Positions 11,311 through 22,997 of a stretch of 64,000 nucleotides of DNA are shown piece after piece. A model generated the notes under the pieces. It was given only the letters and a program-made list of their open reading frames with translations. It made no database searches and had not been told where the DNA came from. The stretch comes from Symbiodinium kawagutii (Eukaryota; Sar; Dinophyceae; Suessiales; Symbiodiniaceae), in the NCBI GenBank assembly GCA_009767595.1, contig VSDK01015421.1, positions 396,341 to 460,340 of the forward strand, given 5' to 3'. Positions within the stretch are counted from its first letter, which is position 1. Every line of letters begins with the position of its first letter. Made by a program: the position numbers and the translations under genes.

Positions 11311-12218
11311 GAACAAGAACAAGAACAAGAACAAGAACAAGAACAAAAATAAGAAGAAAAAGAAGAAGAAGAAGAAGAAGAAGAAGAAGAAGAAGAAAAA
11401 GAAGAAGAAGAAGAAGAAGAAGAAAAAGAACAACAACAACACCAGCAGCAGCAACAACAACATCAACAACAAGAAGAAAAACACGCACACCTTCTAAAAC
11501 TTCTGTGGTGTTTCTTTATGTGGGGCAGGCTTTGCGTCCTCCCTCCCATTACTCTGCTGGAAATCTTTATTGGTACCACCAGACCCACCAAGCAGATCCT
11601 TTGGTCACCCTGTTAGTGTTTGAATTTCACCCAGCCATGCCTAGCGGTTACAGCCTCCCGACCTTCTGGCCGCACCCTCCTGTGCCAGGCAATGCCCGCG
11701 GGCCTCGACTTGTGACCAGCCTGCGGAGGTTATGTACAGCCGCAAGCCGTGGAAAAAAGTGCCGTGACACTTGGGAGGAGTGCCTTCAATCTCAGCGGGT
11801 GAAATTTGGCTCAGGTGAGCAGAGGGTACCCCAAAAAAGTGGCTGGCTACGACATGGAAACCGCAATGTCGACTCAGGGGTTTTGCTTCATCGTGGTTTA
11901 TCAATTTGTAGCCTGGGCTGCCAATAGTGAAATACATGTTCCAGTTGGCGATTTCCTTGTAGCTTGGTTGTGGGTCGCCCCACCTCTTGTCTTTTTTGTG
12001 CTGATTTGCTGTGTGACCAACTTTCAATACCGGCCTGGCTACTTAGATGTGCACCCCTGTTCTTTTGTAAGTGACTATGATTGTATGTAGGGATTAGTTC
12101 ACCCACCTTTTTGGGTTAGTTACTCTGGTGAGTCAACTAGTTATTGCTAGCGAGGTAGCATGCCCAAGGGTTGGGGCCCTCATGGGTGGTTGCTCTCGAG
12201 TGGTTTCTCCCGTTGCAG
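9681..12218. other. Long intronic stretch with a microsatellite
   Basis: Contains a weak exon-like frame at 10200-10270 (VGLHVEAARLAGDIQAAVVA) and a GC-rich patch at 11640-11830 with no single convincing frame. The simple-sequence block at 11236-11483 is listed separately. The rest is AT-rich 'tgatggttaat'-like sequence. Confidence 0.4.
11236..11483 (+). repeat. Compound microsatellite CAA / GAACAA / GAA
   Basis: A run of (CAA)n passes into (GAACAA)n near 11311-11346, then into (GAA)n with AAA interruptions, then back to CAA/CAG. The long ORFs over it on both strands (polyT/R on +, polyF/L/V on -) are products of the repeat and not genes. Confidence 0.95.
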
Positions 12219-12368
12219 GGTGTGCATTTGGAAGCTGTGAAGCGCCGTGCTTACTCTTTTGCCCGGGGCCTTGCTGATGGCGGACGATGGCCCATGGCTG
12301 TGACGTGCTTTCCAGCAGGGCGCATATATGACTCAAGTGTAACGGGGGGCCGGGCAGAATCTCCTTTG
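12219..12368 (+). CDS. Candidate exon, unknown gene
   Basis: Acceptor GTTGCAG, 50 codons in phase 0-0 (GVHLEAVKRRAYSFARGLAD GGRWPMAVTCFPAGRIYDSS ...), donor TTG|GTAGGT. Strong coding texture. Not recognised. Confidence 0.65.
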
Positions 12369-13207
12369 GTAGGTTGGCCTCGCCAATGAAAACCCACCAT
12401 TGTCGGAGTGATTTGTCAGCTGGACAGGCTTGACAGATTAGATCTATCGACCATGGGTAATTTATACCCAGGTTGCACCCCAGCAAACTGCGATAAAGCC
12501 TGCAGGATGTGTCCGTCCGATTTCTTTGGTTTTGAGAGGATACATTGGTTTGGGCTTGTTTTTCCTTCATGTGTAGAAGGGTGTGAAACATGTTGAGCAG
12601 TTTCATGCCCTTGGTTAGATTATTCCGGACGGAAACATTTGGAAGTGGAAAGGTCATCATCGCAATATAATTACTAACATTATGTAAATGCATGTTAAAT
12701 TATCCCAACAGGTGTGATTTTCCAGTTATCCAAGTCAATCTGCCTGAGGATAAGCCCAGACTAATCCAGACTAACAAAAGGACGTTGTGTACCCTGCTGC
12801 GGCAAGGCCACAAGCCATCACGGATAGGTTTCTGATAAATCACCCCATGGGTAATATCAACCAAAAAACTCTGCAATTGTTTGATGTTGTTTCTGACATT
12901 GCTACCCCATGTCCAAGTTGTTGCAAACTCCGTGATGTGAGTATACTTCTGCCGGGTTGTGGAAGTTTAAACTCGCCGGTTCAAAACCATAGGATGGGCA
13001 TATTGAGGCCTGGCGGTGAAATAACAATTGATGGTTGTTAACCCCTATGCATTGGCAGCTATATTCGTCTGGTTGGAAACAACTGTTTAACTGGCTGACA
13101 ACACTATATTGGCAGTCAACGAAATTCACGGCATGAGTGGACTAACTCACAATGTAGATCTAGCCGACACCTGATGAGTTTGTCTCTATACTAACTCCTG
13201 TGAACAG

Positions 13208-13323
13208 CAACAATGCTGGTTGAGCATCATGGCTCACCATCCGACACCGGCTTCGTGGCTGGCACCTGGCGGCCCCCTTTCCAAGGGAATAGCGACTTCT
13301 CGTTCCAGAAGCCTGGCAAGTCA
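13208..13323 (+). CDS. Candidate exon, possible start
   Basis: Acceptor GAACAG, then an in-frame ATG at 13213 and HHGSPSDTGFVAGTWRPPFQ GNSDFSFQKPGKS, donor TCA|GTAAGC. Another frame over the same bases is also partly open, so the frame is moderately sure. Confidence 0.5.
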
Positions 13324-13547
13324 GTAAGCCCAAGCCAACCTTTGGGGTTGAAAATGATGGAAGCTGTAGGGAAGTCACCAGCTGTTTATGGTTGAACTGA
13401 TGGTGCTTGGGATAAATTAAAGATCTCTCCCAGGAAAGTTTTTTGTTTGCCAAGCCTGCAGGAATCCTCTATGAGTAGTGAGTGGGCTGAACCTCAAAGG
13501 GTTCTCAACGTAGATTTTGTTACCAACTAACCTCAGGGAATCTCCAG

Positions 13548-13694
13548 CTTTTTGGGCAAGCCGCTGCCCAGGCTGGTAGCAACGACGGGTTGAACCTGGA
13601 TCAATTTGAGCAGCTTTGTGGGGCTGCCCAAGAGGGCCAGGCTGGCCATGCAGGGGGTTCTGTGCATCTTAAGCGAGTTGATGTTGACCCCGGA
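13548..13694 (+). CDS. Candidate exon, EF-hand-like texture
   Basis: Acceptor TCTCCAG, then LFGQAAAQAGSNDGLNLDQF EQLCGAAQEGQAGHAGG... open until TGA at 13695. The 'SNDGLNLDQFEQLC' piece resembles the second half of an EF-hand loop with following helix, but the first half is absent, so calcium binding is only a guess. Confidence 0.5.
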
Positions 13695-14151
13695 TGAATA
13701 AACGATAGGTTGATAGGGTTAAAGGTGGTCGGTAAAGGTTAACCAGTGTAATGACGGAATATAGCCAAGAATCATGTGCCCCATTGGTTAGTAGGGTTAG
13801 AGGTGGTTCATAAAGGTTACAACTGTTGGAATGAGAATAACCAACAATCATGGTTCACCTGAGCCACTTGCTCGCCCTCAGCCGAGCTGAACCTCCAGGA
13901 TGGCGATGGAAAAAAGGTGAACCATTGGTGTACTAATTGGGGGATGCCATTTTGATAGGAAACCAGTTGGCTTGTGGCGGATACCCCCTACTAATCGACT
14001 AGGGGGCAATTGATGCAGTGTTGGTTGCAGTGTTACTGTATATGCGGAGGATCTATGCAGATTTATGGTTTATGGCTGAAACTTAGATACACCCTTCGCA
14101 GGTTGGATGTTGGATACTGGGAGCCTAAGATAAATATCTCTAAGTGCCGAG

Positions 14152-14231
14152 CTCGGCATTTGAAGAGAAGTTGTTGGAGAACAACCCCGGCAGTTTCCTC
14201 GCCGCAGTGCGCCGGGTGCTTGTTTCGCCAG
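14152..14231 (+). CDS. Candidate exon, unknown gene
   Basis: Reads SAFEEKLLENNPGSFLAAVR RVLVSP up to donor G|GTAGAA. Lies 110 bases before the next exon at 14340, so the two are probably neighbours in one gene. Start uncertain. Confidence 0.55.
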
Positions 14232-14339
14232 GTAGAACGCTTTGGTTTTTTTGGCGCGTGGACACTGCAATTGATGAATGATTCCCCTAACTTATCACAG
14301 AAGCCTTGAAGACACCATCATGGATGCATTGAGATGTAG

Positions 14340-14471
14340 GCGTTTCCTGAGGCATCTCGAGAGATGGGAGGATGCCGAAAAGACATCAAGGAACAGAAGT
14401 CATTTCTTCATGGCTATGTGACCAATTTTTGCAGCGACCGTGCCACCATTCCAGCAGTGCCGCTGCTCAAG
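14340..14471 (+). CDS. Well-bounded exon, unknown gene
   Basis: Acceptor GATGTAG, exactly 44 codons in phase 0-0 (AFPEASREMGGCRKDIKEQK SFLHGYVTNFCSDRATIPAV PLLK), donor AAG|GTAAGG. One of the cleanest exons in the window. No family recognised. Confidence 0.75.
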
Positions 14472-14850
14472 GTAAGGAGATGATGACTGAGTTGTATGGC
14501 AAGATAGCAGCACCGGGTCAGTAGCCCGTTGTCACTTGCTGGGTGCATCCAAGTAACCAATCTGAAGAGGCGTATGACCCAAGGTGATGTAAAATGCCAG
14601 TGTCAACAAGCTAGAATTCGCACAAACTACCTGAACCATTCTTGGAAGTCATTGCAGGAAACATGACTAGAATGGTGATCAGAAGGGTTTCTAGTACATG
14701 GTCCCATCAATCAATGTTGGCATCTCATTTCTATCAGTACTATCAATGTGAGTATGTTCACCATTGTTCGCTGTAAGATTATGAGCCATTGCCCAGCCAT
14801 TGCCTCACTATTCACCATTGTCCCAGCTGACGAACACATTGTTTTTTCTG

Positions 14851-14927
14851 AGAGGCTTCGCTCACCGGGAGAATGCCCGTAGCGGTAGCAAAGCTCAGGC
14901 GACCAAAAGAGCTAGCAAGCCAACCGG
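14851..14927 (+). CDS. Candidate exon, basic linker
   Basis: After TCTGAG the frame reads RGFAHRENARSGSKAQATKR ASKPTGG. Lysine/arginine/serine-rich, likely a disordered basic linker. Donor not fixed (stop follows at 14948). Confidence 0.45.
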
Positions 14928-15439
14928 GGGGGGTGATTATGGGTCGTAGCTGCCCAATGAACTCAGTGACCAAATCTTTAATGATGAGCAATTAAGTGAG
15001 TATTGGGTTCATGCCTACCGCCCAAAAATGATCACAATTTCTTGTCATCATTCACGATTGGTACTTAGCGTTGGATCTAGCCATTTGGACCGGCACCAAT
15101 TATCAAGGAAAAAATGGGGACGGGGATGAGAATCTAGGGGGTCAGTGTCCAACTGGTGCTTTTTTTTGAGGCTGACATCCATGATTTTGTGATGCATGCG
15201 TCCCTGATTTGCTGCACTAGTTCAAGCATCAAAAGTGGATCAGGATATTGCAATGGCAGGATTTCACACCCTTACATCCACAAATGGGAGATGTTTGAAT
15301 TACAATCACAAAAATTCGGGATACTTTGGGATCATTTTTGTTTAACACATAGTGTTTATTGTCAGACCTATTTCCAGCACTTTCTGTATTTATGTTTTGC
15401 TTGTTGAAAACCCAATTGATCCCACCATACTCCACCATT

Positions 15440-15571
15440 TTACATGAAACAAACTGTATAGATGACCAATTGGATGATCCGGTTGATTCTTTTGCCGCAA
15501 GCATCGGAAACTCAGAGGATGCCATCGTAGAGAAGGGCATGTTTGCTCGTAGTTTCACTATACCCAAATGA
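15440..15571 (+). CDS. Weak candidate exon
   Basis: Frame ETNCIDDQLDDPVDSFAASI GNSEDAIVEKGMFARSFTIP K then TGA. Acidic and protein-like, but AT-rich and without a clear acceptor. The opposite strand is also open here. Confidence 0.35.
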   Translation, partial: LHETNCIDDQLDDPVDSFAASIGNSEDAIVEKGMFARSFTIPK

Positions 15572-15702
15572 ATTTCATGGTCATGGTCGGTTTGGGCATC
15601 ACCATTGTTCCAGACACTCTGCATCAGACAGTGTGAGCGTTGCGGTCAGGGATGATGCTACTTTTTGAATCGTCCAACTCACTTTATTATGCACTACTTT
15701 TC

Positions 15703-15791
15703 GGTTTTAAACTTTTTTCATTTTCCGTAGTAATTATTACTAAATGGTTGGTTGGCTAATCTTTTTCACAAGGGTTGAAACCACCAACCAG
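15703..15791. mobile_element. Family-3 element
   Basis: Core 'actaaatggttggttggc' and right end GGGTTGAAACCACCAACCAG. The left end is degenerate. It ends in CCAG directly before a GC-richer frame (CSSRFSRAIKTTQLLG) that could be an exon using this AG. Confidence 0.6.
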
Positions 15792-17669
15792 TGCAGCTCT
15801 CGCTTTTCCAGAGCCATTAAAACAACTCAGCTGCTGGGTAACCGTTATAGGCCCTGGGATGGTTTGATGTGTGGCTGTGACTCGTTCATCTGCGGCAAGA
15901 TCGGCGGCTCAGACCCCAATTGGTTGGTGGGGCTTTGGTAGTTTGGTACTCGAAGTTCCCAATGGCAACCAGAGTTCACAACGGCTGCTGTAGCCGTGGC
16001 AAAAAAATAGTGGTGAACTGTGGTTAACACATGCGCAGTATGCTGAATGATTGGGAATGTTCAACACAATGGTAAATTGATTCTGCTATATGTATGGCTA
16101 ATAATTGAACTGCCATGGCAACAGCAGTGGCATTTGCGGCACGGTATTCTGATTTCGGCTCAGTGGAGGGTTTAGGTGACAGGGCGGCAAGATGCTGCAA
16201 CCATAGGAAATGCAACAAAACAAGCTGCCAATCAGAATGGAAGACCCAAGAGGCTCACGATGTGTCAGGGTCATCCCCCTGGTTTCATACACAGTCCGTC
16301 AGGAAATGCACAGCAGAAATGACTCGAAACATTTTTTCTCGAAGCTGGCAAGTTCAGCATGAAAGGAAGTGGTCTTGCCATTCAGAACAATGAAATTGGC
16401 TATTGCAAACCAGTTTGTTAAATGATTAAACTAGCATTCATTATTCTTATTAGATGAAAATCTAACACTGGTATTCAGCCAAGCTTGACTCGTTTCAGCA
16501 TTGAATCTTGGGGTCCAAGTTGGTGGTTGCATCATCCTCATTTGCCGGAGGTGGGTGGGCACACCTGGGCGGCTTGGTTAGTCGGCTTGGTTCAGTGTGG
16601 TTCGATTTGTTCGGTTGGTCTACTGGGATGCGCATCCCCACTCAGTAACTGGTTTCTAGCAAAAAAAAATATGGGAAGATAATCCACCCCTATACTGGCT
16701 GGTGACTTTAAACATGTGTCATTTTCCCTAGTGATTATTAACAAATGGTTGGTTGACTAATCGTTTTCGTAGGGCAACCAGTATAGGATGTTTCAAAACT
16801 CCAGGAATCTCCAGCTGAGTTGAACTTTTGGGATGGTGGCAGTGGTTTGCTATACCGCAGGCAGTGCCAGGTACAACATGGTACAACTCCGTGGTTGCTT
16901 GGCTTAGGCGTCCGACTAACATTGATTGCTGGCCAGGCCAAAACATTGAGAATAGGGGAACCCAATCATCCAACATAAACAAACTGTAAGAAACTAACCT
17001 TTTTGGGGGCTCCCAATTTTGGAAAAACAGAGGTTTGTCAACGATCCTCCCAACTTTGGCAAATGTTGGGAGAAGGTCAGACTTAATACCCGAATCGGCT
17101 TGGTTTTTGCTCCAGGCAGCACGCCTTTGTTTACATGGAACTGTAGGGAAGTATCAAACGCCTGGGGCAACAATCATTGGTTTCTGGTTGCTTGGGGTCG
17201 CATGTTTCAACTGAAATAAGCAGCAGGTATGACTAAACTTTGCTCCTATGTTGGCAAATGGTGTCGAGCAGTAAGCAGAAACGGGTGCAAAGGACGTCTT
17301 GGCCCGCTGACTTTTCCATCTACAACCTTCGGGGACTGGTATTGGCAAGGGACAATCGGCCCTTGGGAGAGTCCAGTTCTTGATTGTTTACTGGACGGTA
17401 ATCCGTAGTAGTTGCTTGTGATTCTTTGCTGTTTTCTCCGACTATCTGCCATCATGAAGAATTGTCAAATGTCATTAGGTATGATGACAAGTATCATGAA
17501 GATGAGCTTCACTATTGATCATGAACTATCATGATGATCTAGCCATTAATAACGGCTCTGAAGAATTATTAGCCAGTATGGTGATCAATTGTCCAGCATC
17601 ATCATTGCCGGTTCTGAATCATCATGAAGGTGCATGAAGAAATTCCTTGCGTCCAACATGTGTTGATAG
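15792..17669. other. Intronic stretch with family-3 copies
   Basis: Possible but unproven exons at 15792-15941 and 16115-16230. No frame has two good splice sites. A family-3 element at 16695 is listed separately. Confidence 0.35.
16695..16791. mobile_element. Family-3 element, TSD TATA
   Basis: Starts CTGGCTGGTGAC, ends GGGCAACCAG, core 'ttaacaaatggttggttgac'. TATA lies on both sides (16691-16694 and 16792-16795), the best evidence that this family is mobile. Confidence 0.7.
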
Positions 17670-17777
17670 CACCTCGCCCCCGGAACCAGGCCGCTAGGCC
17701 GTGCCAAAGATGGGGTGTTGCGCATCGGTGTCGCAAGTACCACAGGCGCTCCGTGTAGATTTGCGCCAGGGATGCTG
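17670..17777 (+). CDS. Candidate exon, unknown gene
   Basis: Acceptor TTGATAG, 36 codons in phase 0-0 (HLAPGTRPLGRAKDGVLRIG VASTTGAPCRFAPGML), donor CTG|GTGGTT. The frame stays open a little further to TAG at 17799, so the 3' end could differ. Confidence 0.6.
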
Positions 17778-18573
17778 GTGGTTCATGATGTTTTTGGCTA
17801 GGTCAGCTTTTCTTTGTTAATTATATATATAAGATGCGTCATTTAAGCAGAGTGGCTCATCATTGAGCCTTAAGTCGAGTGGCTCCAGATTGTGCTTTCC
17901 AGAGAGCAAGCAACCATCATGCCACTCTTTGGCTAAGTTAGAAAGCTAGTGACCGTACAGTGTACTGCACGGAGTCAGCAATTGTTGGCTAGTGGGATTG
18001 ATTCCTGCTTGCATTTGCCGGTGGTAGTAACTGGTTGTTGTTGGTTGTACTGGTTAATGGTATAGTAACTACATATTTACTGGTAGCAATTAGCGGCTGG
18101 AGTTAGTACCACTTGTTGCCGGAATTGCTGAAGCTGGTTGCTTGTTGCGACTGGTCCATAGTCGTTGAAGCTGACTGCTAGCTACTGTTCTTTTTGTTGT
18201 TCATCAGCTGCTGACACTCCTTCTTCTCTTGGTTTGCCTATATTAGTTGTTTTTACTCGCTTTTAGCATAGCTGAACTCCTTGCGATGGAGAAATAGAGA
18301 GAGAGAGTAACTGGTTGTTCTGAGGGGTTACTTGATGGATCACCCGGCTTAGCGGTTGGTAACCAATGGTTAGTTCACCCACTGTAAAATTGGTGGCAGT
18401 ACCCCAGTTGGACTCCTTAATCACTCTGGTTAGCAACCAGTCATTGGCTTTTAACTGGGATATGGCCATGGTTACAAACCGTACAAGGTAGCTTATAACC
18501 CTATATAACTATAGTGATTATTCCATGGTTATCAGCCCTATGCGGTATCTTAGAACCCTTATGACCACAACTA

Positions 18574-18653
18574 GCTGGTGATTTTCAGGGAGCGATTCGG
18601 AGCCAGGGGTATCCCTAAATCCCTTTAAAGGGGGAGCGATTTAGAGCTACAGG
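18574..18653. mobile_element. Family-4 element, TSD AACTA
   Basis: GCTGGTGATTTTCAGGGAGC at the left and GAGCTACAGG at the right. AACTA lies on both sides (18569-18573 and 18654-18658). The element's terminal ACAG serves as the acceptor of the exon that follows, an overlap that would suit a transposon-derived splice site. Confidence 0.6.
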
Positions 18654-18745
18654 AACTACTCCGTGGGATGATCGCTTCATCTCGCGTCCGCAGGAGCCCG
18701 ACCCATGCACACCTGTCAACGTAGAGCAGCAGCTCAGCTACCGCG
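18653..18745 (+). CDS. Candidate exon, unknown gene
   Basis: Acceptor CTACAG is the tip of the family-4 element. Frame TTPWDDRFISRPQEPDPCTP VNVEQQLSYR, donor G|GTGAAT. Good texture; no family recognised. Confidence 0.65.
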
Positions 18746-20618
18746 GTGAATGCTGAGACTACGAATGGTTCACAAGAAAGTTGGTTCATTGGGTGCTTTG
18801 TTTGTTGATTAATTGGAAGGATTCACTGTGAATATCACTTGAACCAGCCTTGGGGTGAATATCACTTTTAGCAAGTGAAGCAGTGTTCACCAAGCAAGAT
18901 GGTGGATAAGGTTGGCTCTTGGGGGTGCATATCGCTTAATGCTGGGTAGGAGGAGTAGGGTTTTAACAGTGGTCAGGCTACTTGATAATGGCTAACAAAG
19001 TGGTGAATAACGCTTAATAGTGGTGAAAACAGGTGGTGAAAAGGGCTGATTGGGGAGAATGTTGCGTAATAGTGGGTATAAGTAGGGTTGTGCATTGATT
19101 TGAAATGCTTGACAACGGCTAATGATGGATGATGAAATGTGGTGATGATGACTAATTACGACCAACTCCGGTCAACAACAAACCAGCGCCAATGCAAAAC
19201 ATGGAATCAGAAAGCATCAGAAAGCATGCAAGTACGGCCAGAAACTATACTTGACACAACCCACTGGTCAACAGAAATCATTGAAATTGTGCGAGTCCGT
19301 GGTGTATTGGCCAGGACCCCAGTGAAAAATGTGGTAGGTGGGTGTCCCGGCAAGCAGCACACGATGATTAGAGTGTTCATAGCTGAACTCTTGGAGATGG
19401 CAATGCAGAGAGACATGACGTTCATGTCTGCATCATCGTAGTTGTCAAAGCATGGCCAATAATGGTTTGTGATTCATGCTGTTCCGTATGGGCCGCAGTT
19501 GGCAATTGTGACAACGAACCGTTTCCATCAACTATGATGGTGGATCAGTACCAGGTACAAAACATTAAAGCGTGAAATGAACTTCCACGAGTAAGACACT
19601 GATGCTGTTCGATCACCGGGGGCGATAAGCAAAGCGTCGGCAAACATAGGTAGAGTACGGGCTCGAACCAGCTAGGTCACTAGGTCAGAAGTTGACCCGG
19701 AAAGCCATGTACTCATCGTGATATCCGCCACAATTTAATGTGGACCATCGTGGAGCCCCAAATGCTGCAAAACAGCCAGGTTTGGTGGTTCCAGCCAGTT
19801 TGTCTTAAAGTTCAAAGGTGTAAATCCATTCACCCTCAACCTTTGATAGTGGCGATGCTAGCCCTTCATCTCTGACAGCTTAGGGATGTTTTAGACGAGC
19901 CGTGGCCACAAGGTAAACCCGGATGGGCGACAGATGATATCATCAACGACCATTAAACATCACTGCCATGATTTGGCAACAAGCGTTATGACTTTCCCAC
20001 CATTGGTAGTTTTTCGACACTTAAGTTGGTACAGTATGGCCGTAAGGGCTGCAACCCAGGCTGTATTGGCTGCTGACCTCAAGTGCAATCTCCCGATTAC
20101 GCTTCCAGCGGTGGCACATCATGGTGACATCTCATCGTGGTAAGCTGAGGGCAATGCTGGTGGACGAAGATTTTCACAGCGTCGTGCACAACCGTTTGAG
20201 GCCATTGGGGATCCGGCAGCAGCAGCAGCTGTTGTTGTTGCTGCGTTGTTGCGTTGCAGTTGATCCACATGAGATCTATAAAGCCATGAAAACGCCAACA
20301 TGGCTAGTGTTTCATGGTGTTTTCACATGTTTTGCCAATGTAGTAGGCAGTGGCCGTTATTTTCTCGTAGTTATTGTGGCCAGCTGCATTTCTTCAGCTG
20401 TTTTTTCCTTGTGATTCTAATCATTGGGCAGGGGCCAGGAGAGGTGACCAGTTTGTGAATCAGTTTAGCCATGCTGACCAGGGACCAAGATTCTAATCAC
20501 CGCGCTATCCACCAACAGCTGGCCAACACGGCAGCAGGATGTTCCATGTGATTCGAATCATGGTTTTTTGATGTGGCCAACAGGGCCAACATGGCCAACA
20601 CCTTCGTGGCCTGCCAAG
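18746..20618. other. Intronic stretch
   Basis: Mostly 'ggtgaatatcgcttaatgg'-like AT-rich sequence. A 100-codon ORF at 19139-19441 lacks splice sites and looks incidental. Around 20121-20290 a frame MLVDEDFHSVVHNRLRPLGI then a Q/L run over CAG/TTG repeats is a weak exon candidate. Confidence 0.35.
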
Positions 20619-20683
20619 CGACAGGAAGTTGCAGGAGCTGGACTTCTCCACCAAGGTGCCCTTTATCCTCATTGAGCTCACAG
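20619..20683 (+). CDS. Candidate exon, unknown gene
   Basis: After TGCCAAG the frame reads DRKLQELDFSTKVPFILIEL T, donor G|GTGACC. Strong coding texture with a beta-strand-like end. Function unknown. Confidence 0.6.
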
Positions 20684-20957
20684 GTGACCTGGCTGGGCTG
20701 CGGAGTTGGGGGTGGGACTGGTTTGTTCGTATGGTTATCTCCACTTTGTTCATGGTTTCCGGTTACCTCCGAAAAACACATGTTTTTCTCCAACTAAATG
20801 ATCATTTTCGGGACTTGTTTGCGAATGGTCATCTCTGCAAAAAGTGCTTTTTCCACGCCAAGCCCTCATGTTGAGAATGGATAAGGGGAACGCAAGACAT
20901 GGACAATACTATCATGATCTTGCAGTTGTTTTGTTGAACCGTGATCTTTTGGGAGAT

Positions 20958-21031
20958 GGTTCAATGGAAGGGTAGGATAGGGCTGTTTCCTGCTGGTTCA
21001 ATGGAAGGGTAGGATAGGGCTGTTTACTGCT
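20958..21031. repeat. 37-bp direct repeat, two copies
   Basis: GGTTCAATGGAAGGGTAGGA... occurs at 20958 and again at 20995, adjacent and nearly identical. A small tandem duplication in an intron. Confidence 0.85.
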
Positions 21032-21945
21032 GACTGTTGTTGCATTTTGCTTGTTGCACTTTTACCCTCCCTGGGCAGTGGGTGAGGCTTTCGAATGCCT
21101 TTGGCCACTCGGCCGATTGCTTGAAGGGCATATTTGTTTCGACCAACCAGAATCATTGTTAACAGTGATTGGTACAGCCAACAGCGCACAAATTTGGTTG
21201 AACACGCGTGTATATTGCATGCAAATGCATTGGTATGCTTGAACACTGCCTGAGGAAAAAACATCAAAATTCCCAACTGCAGGCAAGTTCTAATTCATTG
21301 TTTGAGTACATGGAAGGTTCTAGCACATGCGCCTTTGCAAATGTATGTGCGTGCCTGCGAGCAGCAACGGTCGCATGCCTGGGCAGAGCAGCATTGTCGA
21401 TGAATCCAAATGAGCCCCGCACCACCAGTTTCTGGCAAACCATTGAAACCGTTCTTATTGTCACTGACAATGCTGGGATTGTAGAGCACCAAGTTTCGTC
21501 ATTGTGTGGCCTGGGCTTTCCTTTGTTGTCCATCCAGGGCAGCTGTCGTTGCTCCCATAGCATCACTAAGCTCAACTTAACATGTTAGCGGTAACCAGTA
21601 AGTTGAGTGTCGTTACTCCCATCGTTTCTTACTTCACCCTGGTAAGTTGAGTGGCTGCTGGGACCCAACCAGCTTCACCCAGTGTGGTCCAGCGACATGA
21701 CCAGGGCGAGCTCCCCAGCTAGTAACTGGTCATGAATCAACCATCGATGTTATAATGATTTATGACTAAGGATTATGAATAATGAGGCTATGGTTGACTA
21801 GTGATCATTAAACATCATCAAATCAACCTTTTACCTTTTACCTTTGGCTTGGGTCCAACTACCGAATCATTAAATCAAGTATAGTTTTTCATGTACTGCT
21901 TACGAGCTACCTTATGACCAGTTGATGGCCCTGGTTACACCCCAG

Positions 21946-22071
21946 GGACCCCCAGCTGCCGCCAGGTGAGGGACCTGGCGAAGGTGAAATCGAGGTGACG
22001 GGCAAGGACGAGTACGGCGTCTACGAGGCGCCGTCGCCCCCTGGCGCAGCCGGGCGCCTTGGGGACAGATG
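21946..22071 (+). CDS. Candidate exon, unknown gene
   Basis: Acceptor CCCCAG, then PQLPPGEGPGEGEIEVTGKD EYGVYEAPSPPGAAGRLGDR W, donor TG|GTGAAG. Very GC-rich against the flanks. A proline/glycine-rich linker with an acidic strand; role unknown. Confidence 0.65.
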
Positions 22072-22109
22072 GTGAAGTGGTGAGTGGTTCTGGGTGGGTT
22101 GATGGTAAT

Positions 22110-22221
22110 GGCTATGGGTCGATATTAACCAGCCAACAATGGGGGATAAGAAACAACAAGAATAGGGAAAACAATGGCTAGTGACAGGGGAACCAGGGGT
22201 ACGGGGCTTTGACCCACTGCC
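22110..22221 (-). mobile_element. Family-1 element
   Basis: Ends GGCTATGGGTC and GACCCACTGCC, inner 'aatagggaaaacaatgg' and 'ggggaaccaggggtacgggg'. It starts 38 bases after the donor of the exon ending at 22071. Target duplication not clear. Confidence 0.7.
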
Positions 22222-22840
22222 AATGAAAGTAATGGTGGAATGGTTGATTCCATGGTGAATTTTTAGAAGTTGCCAATGAGTTGCTGATACTAAATAGTCA
22301 GTCTTGACATTTCGTGACCAACAGTAGCACCATTCTCGGTGATGTTTGTGTTATTCTCGCCATTCGCAATGGAAGAACTGCAGATCAGCATCCATTTTTG
22401 CAGGGAAACCACGAGGCTTCAATCCCGATATGCTGAGCTCCCAACAGCAGCAGCTGGAATGATGACAAAATCAGCTCTTGATGGACGCTTTTGCTACTTC
22501 CAACTCTGAAACATGCGCAGTCACGGGATGGACCCCATAGGTAGTGAATCATGATCCATGTTTTGAAGGGACCCTGCATGAGGCACCCGACAAATCCAGC
22601 AGTTGAACGGGTCCAGGAAGCTTCCCATGGCGAGGTTTGAGATGTAGGAAACATGGTAATCCCAGCGTATCATCCCAGTCCATGACGAGGTCCAGAAAGA
22701 CATCCAAATCATGTGTAGAAGTAGGATTCCCTACTCGAAACAGAAAAAACGCGAAATCATCCCGTCAGTTGCCATTCCCTACTCACAAGTGGGAAGCCTC
22801 CAAAAATACTCCAAACCTCCTTGCCTTGTGGACCAGCCAG

Positions 22841-22997
22841 GGCTGTACGCAACCGTCCATCCGGTGGCGCCACGACAAATCCACGGGCCAGGCGCTTGAG
22901 AACTTCTTCTTGGGCACTTGGGCGTGTGAAAAGCTGGATCCAGGCAGGAGCCGTAAATCACCGGGGCTGTGGCTTTGGGGAGACCAACTGGGAGGGG
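22841..22997 (+). CDS. Candidate exon, unknown gene
   Basis: Acceptor AGCCAG, then GCTQPSIRWRHDKSTGQALE NFFLGTWACEKLDPGRSRKS PGLWLWGDQLGG, donor G|GTAGGT. Tryptophan-rich, good texture, both splice sites present. Not recognised. Confidence 0.6.

Noticed and set aside
11152-11927. 241-codon + ORF and long minus ORFs rich in F, L or V
   Set aside because: They translate the CAA/GAA microsatellite.
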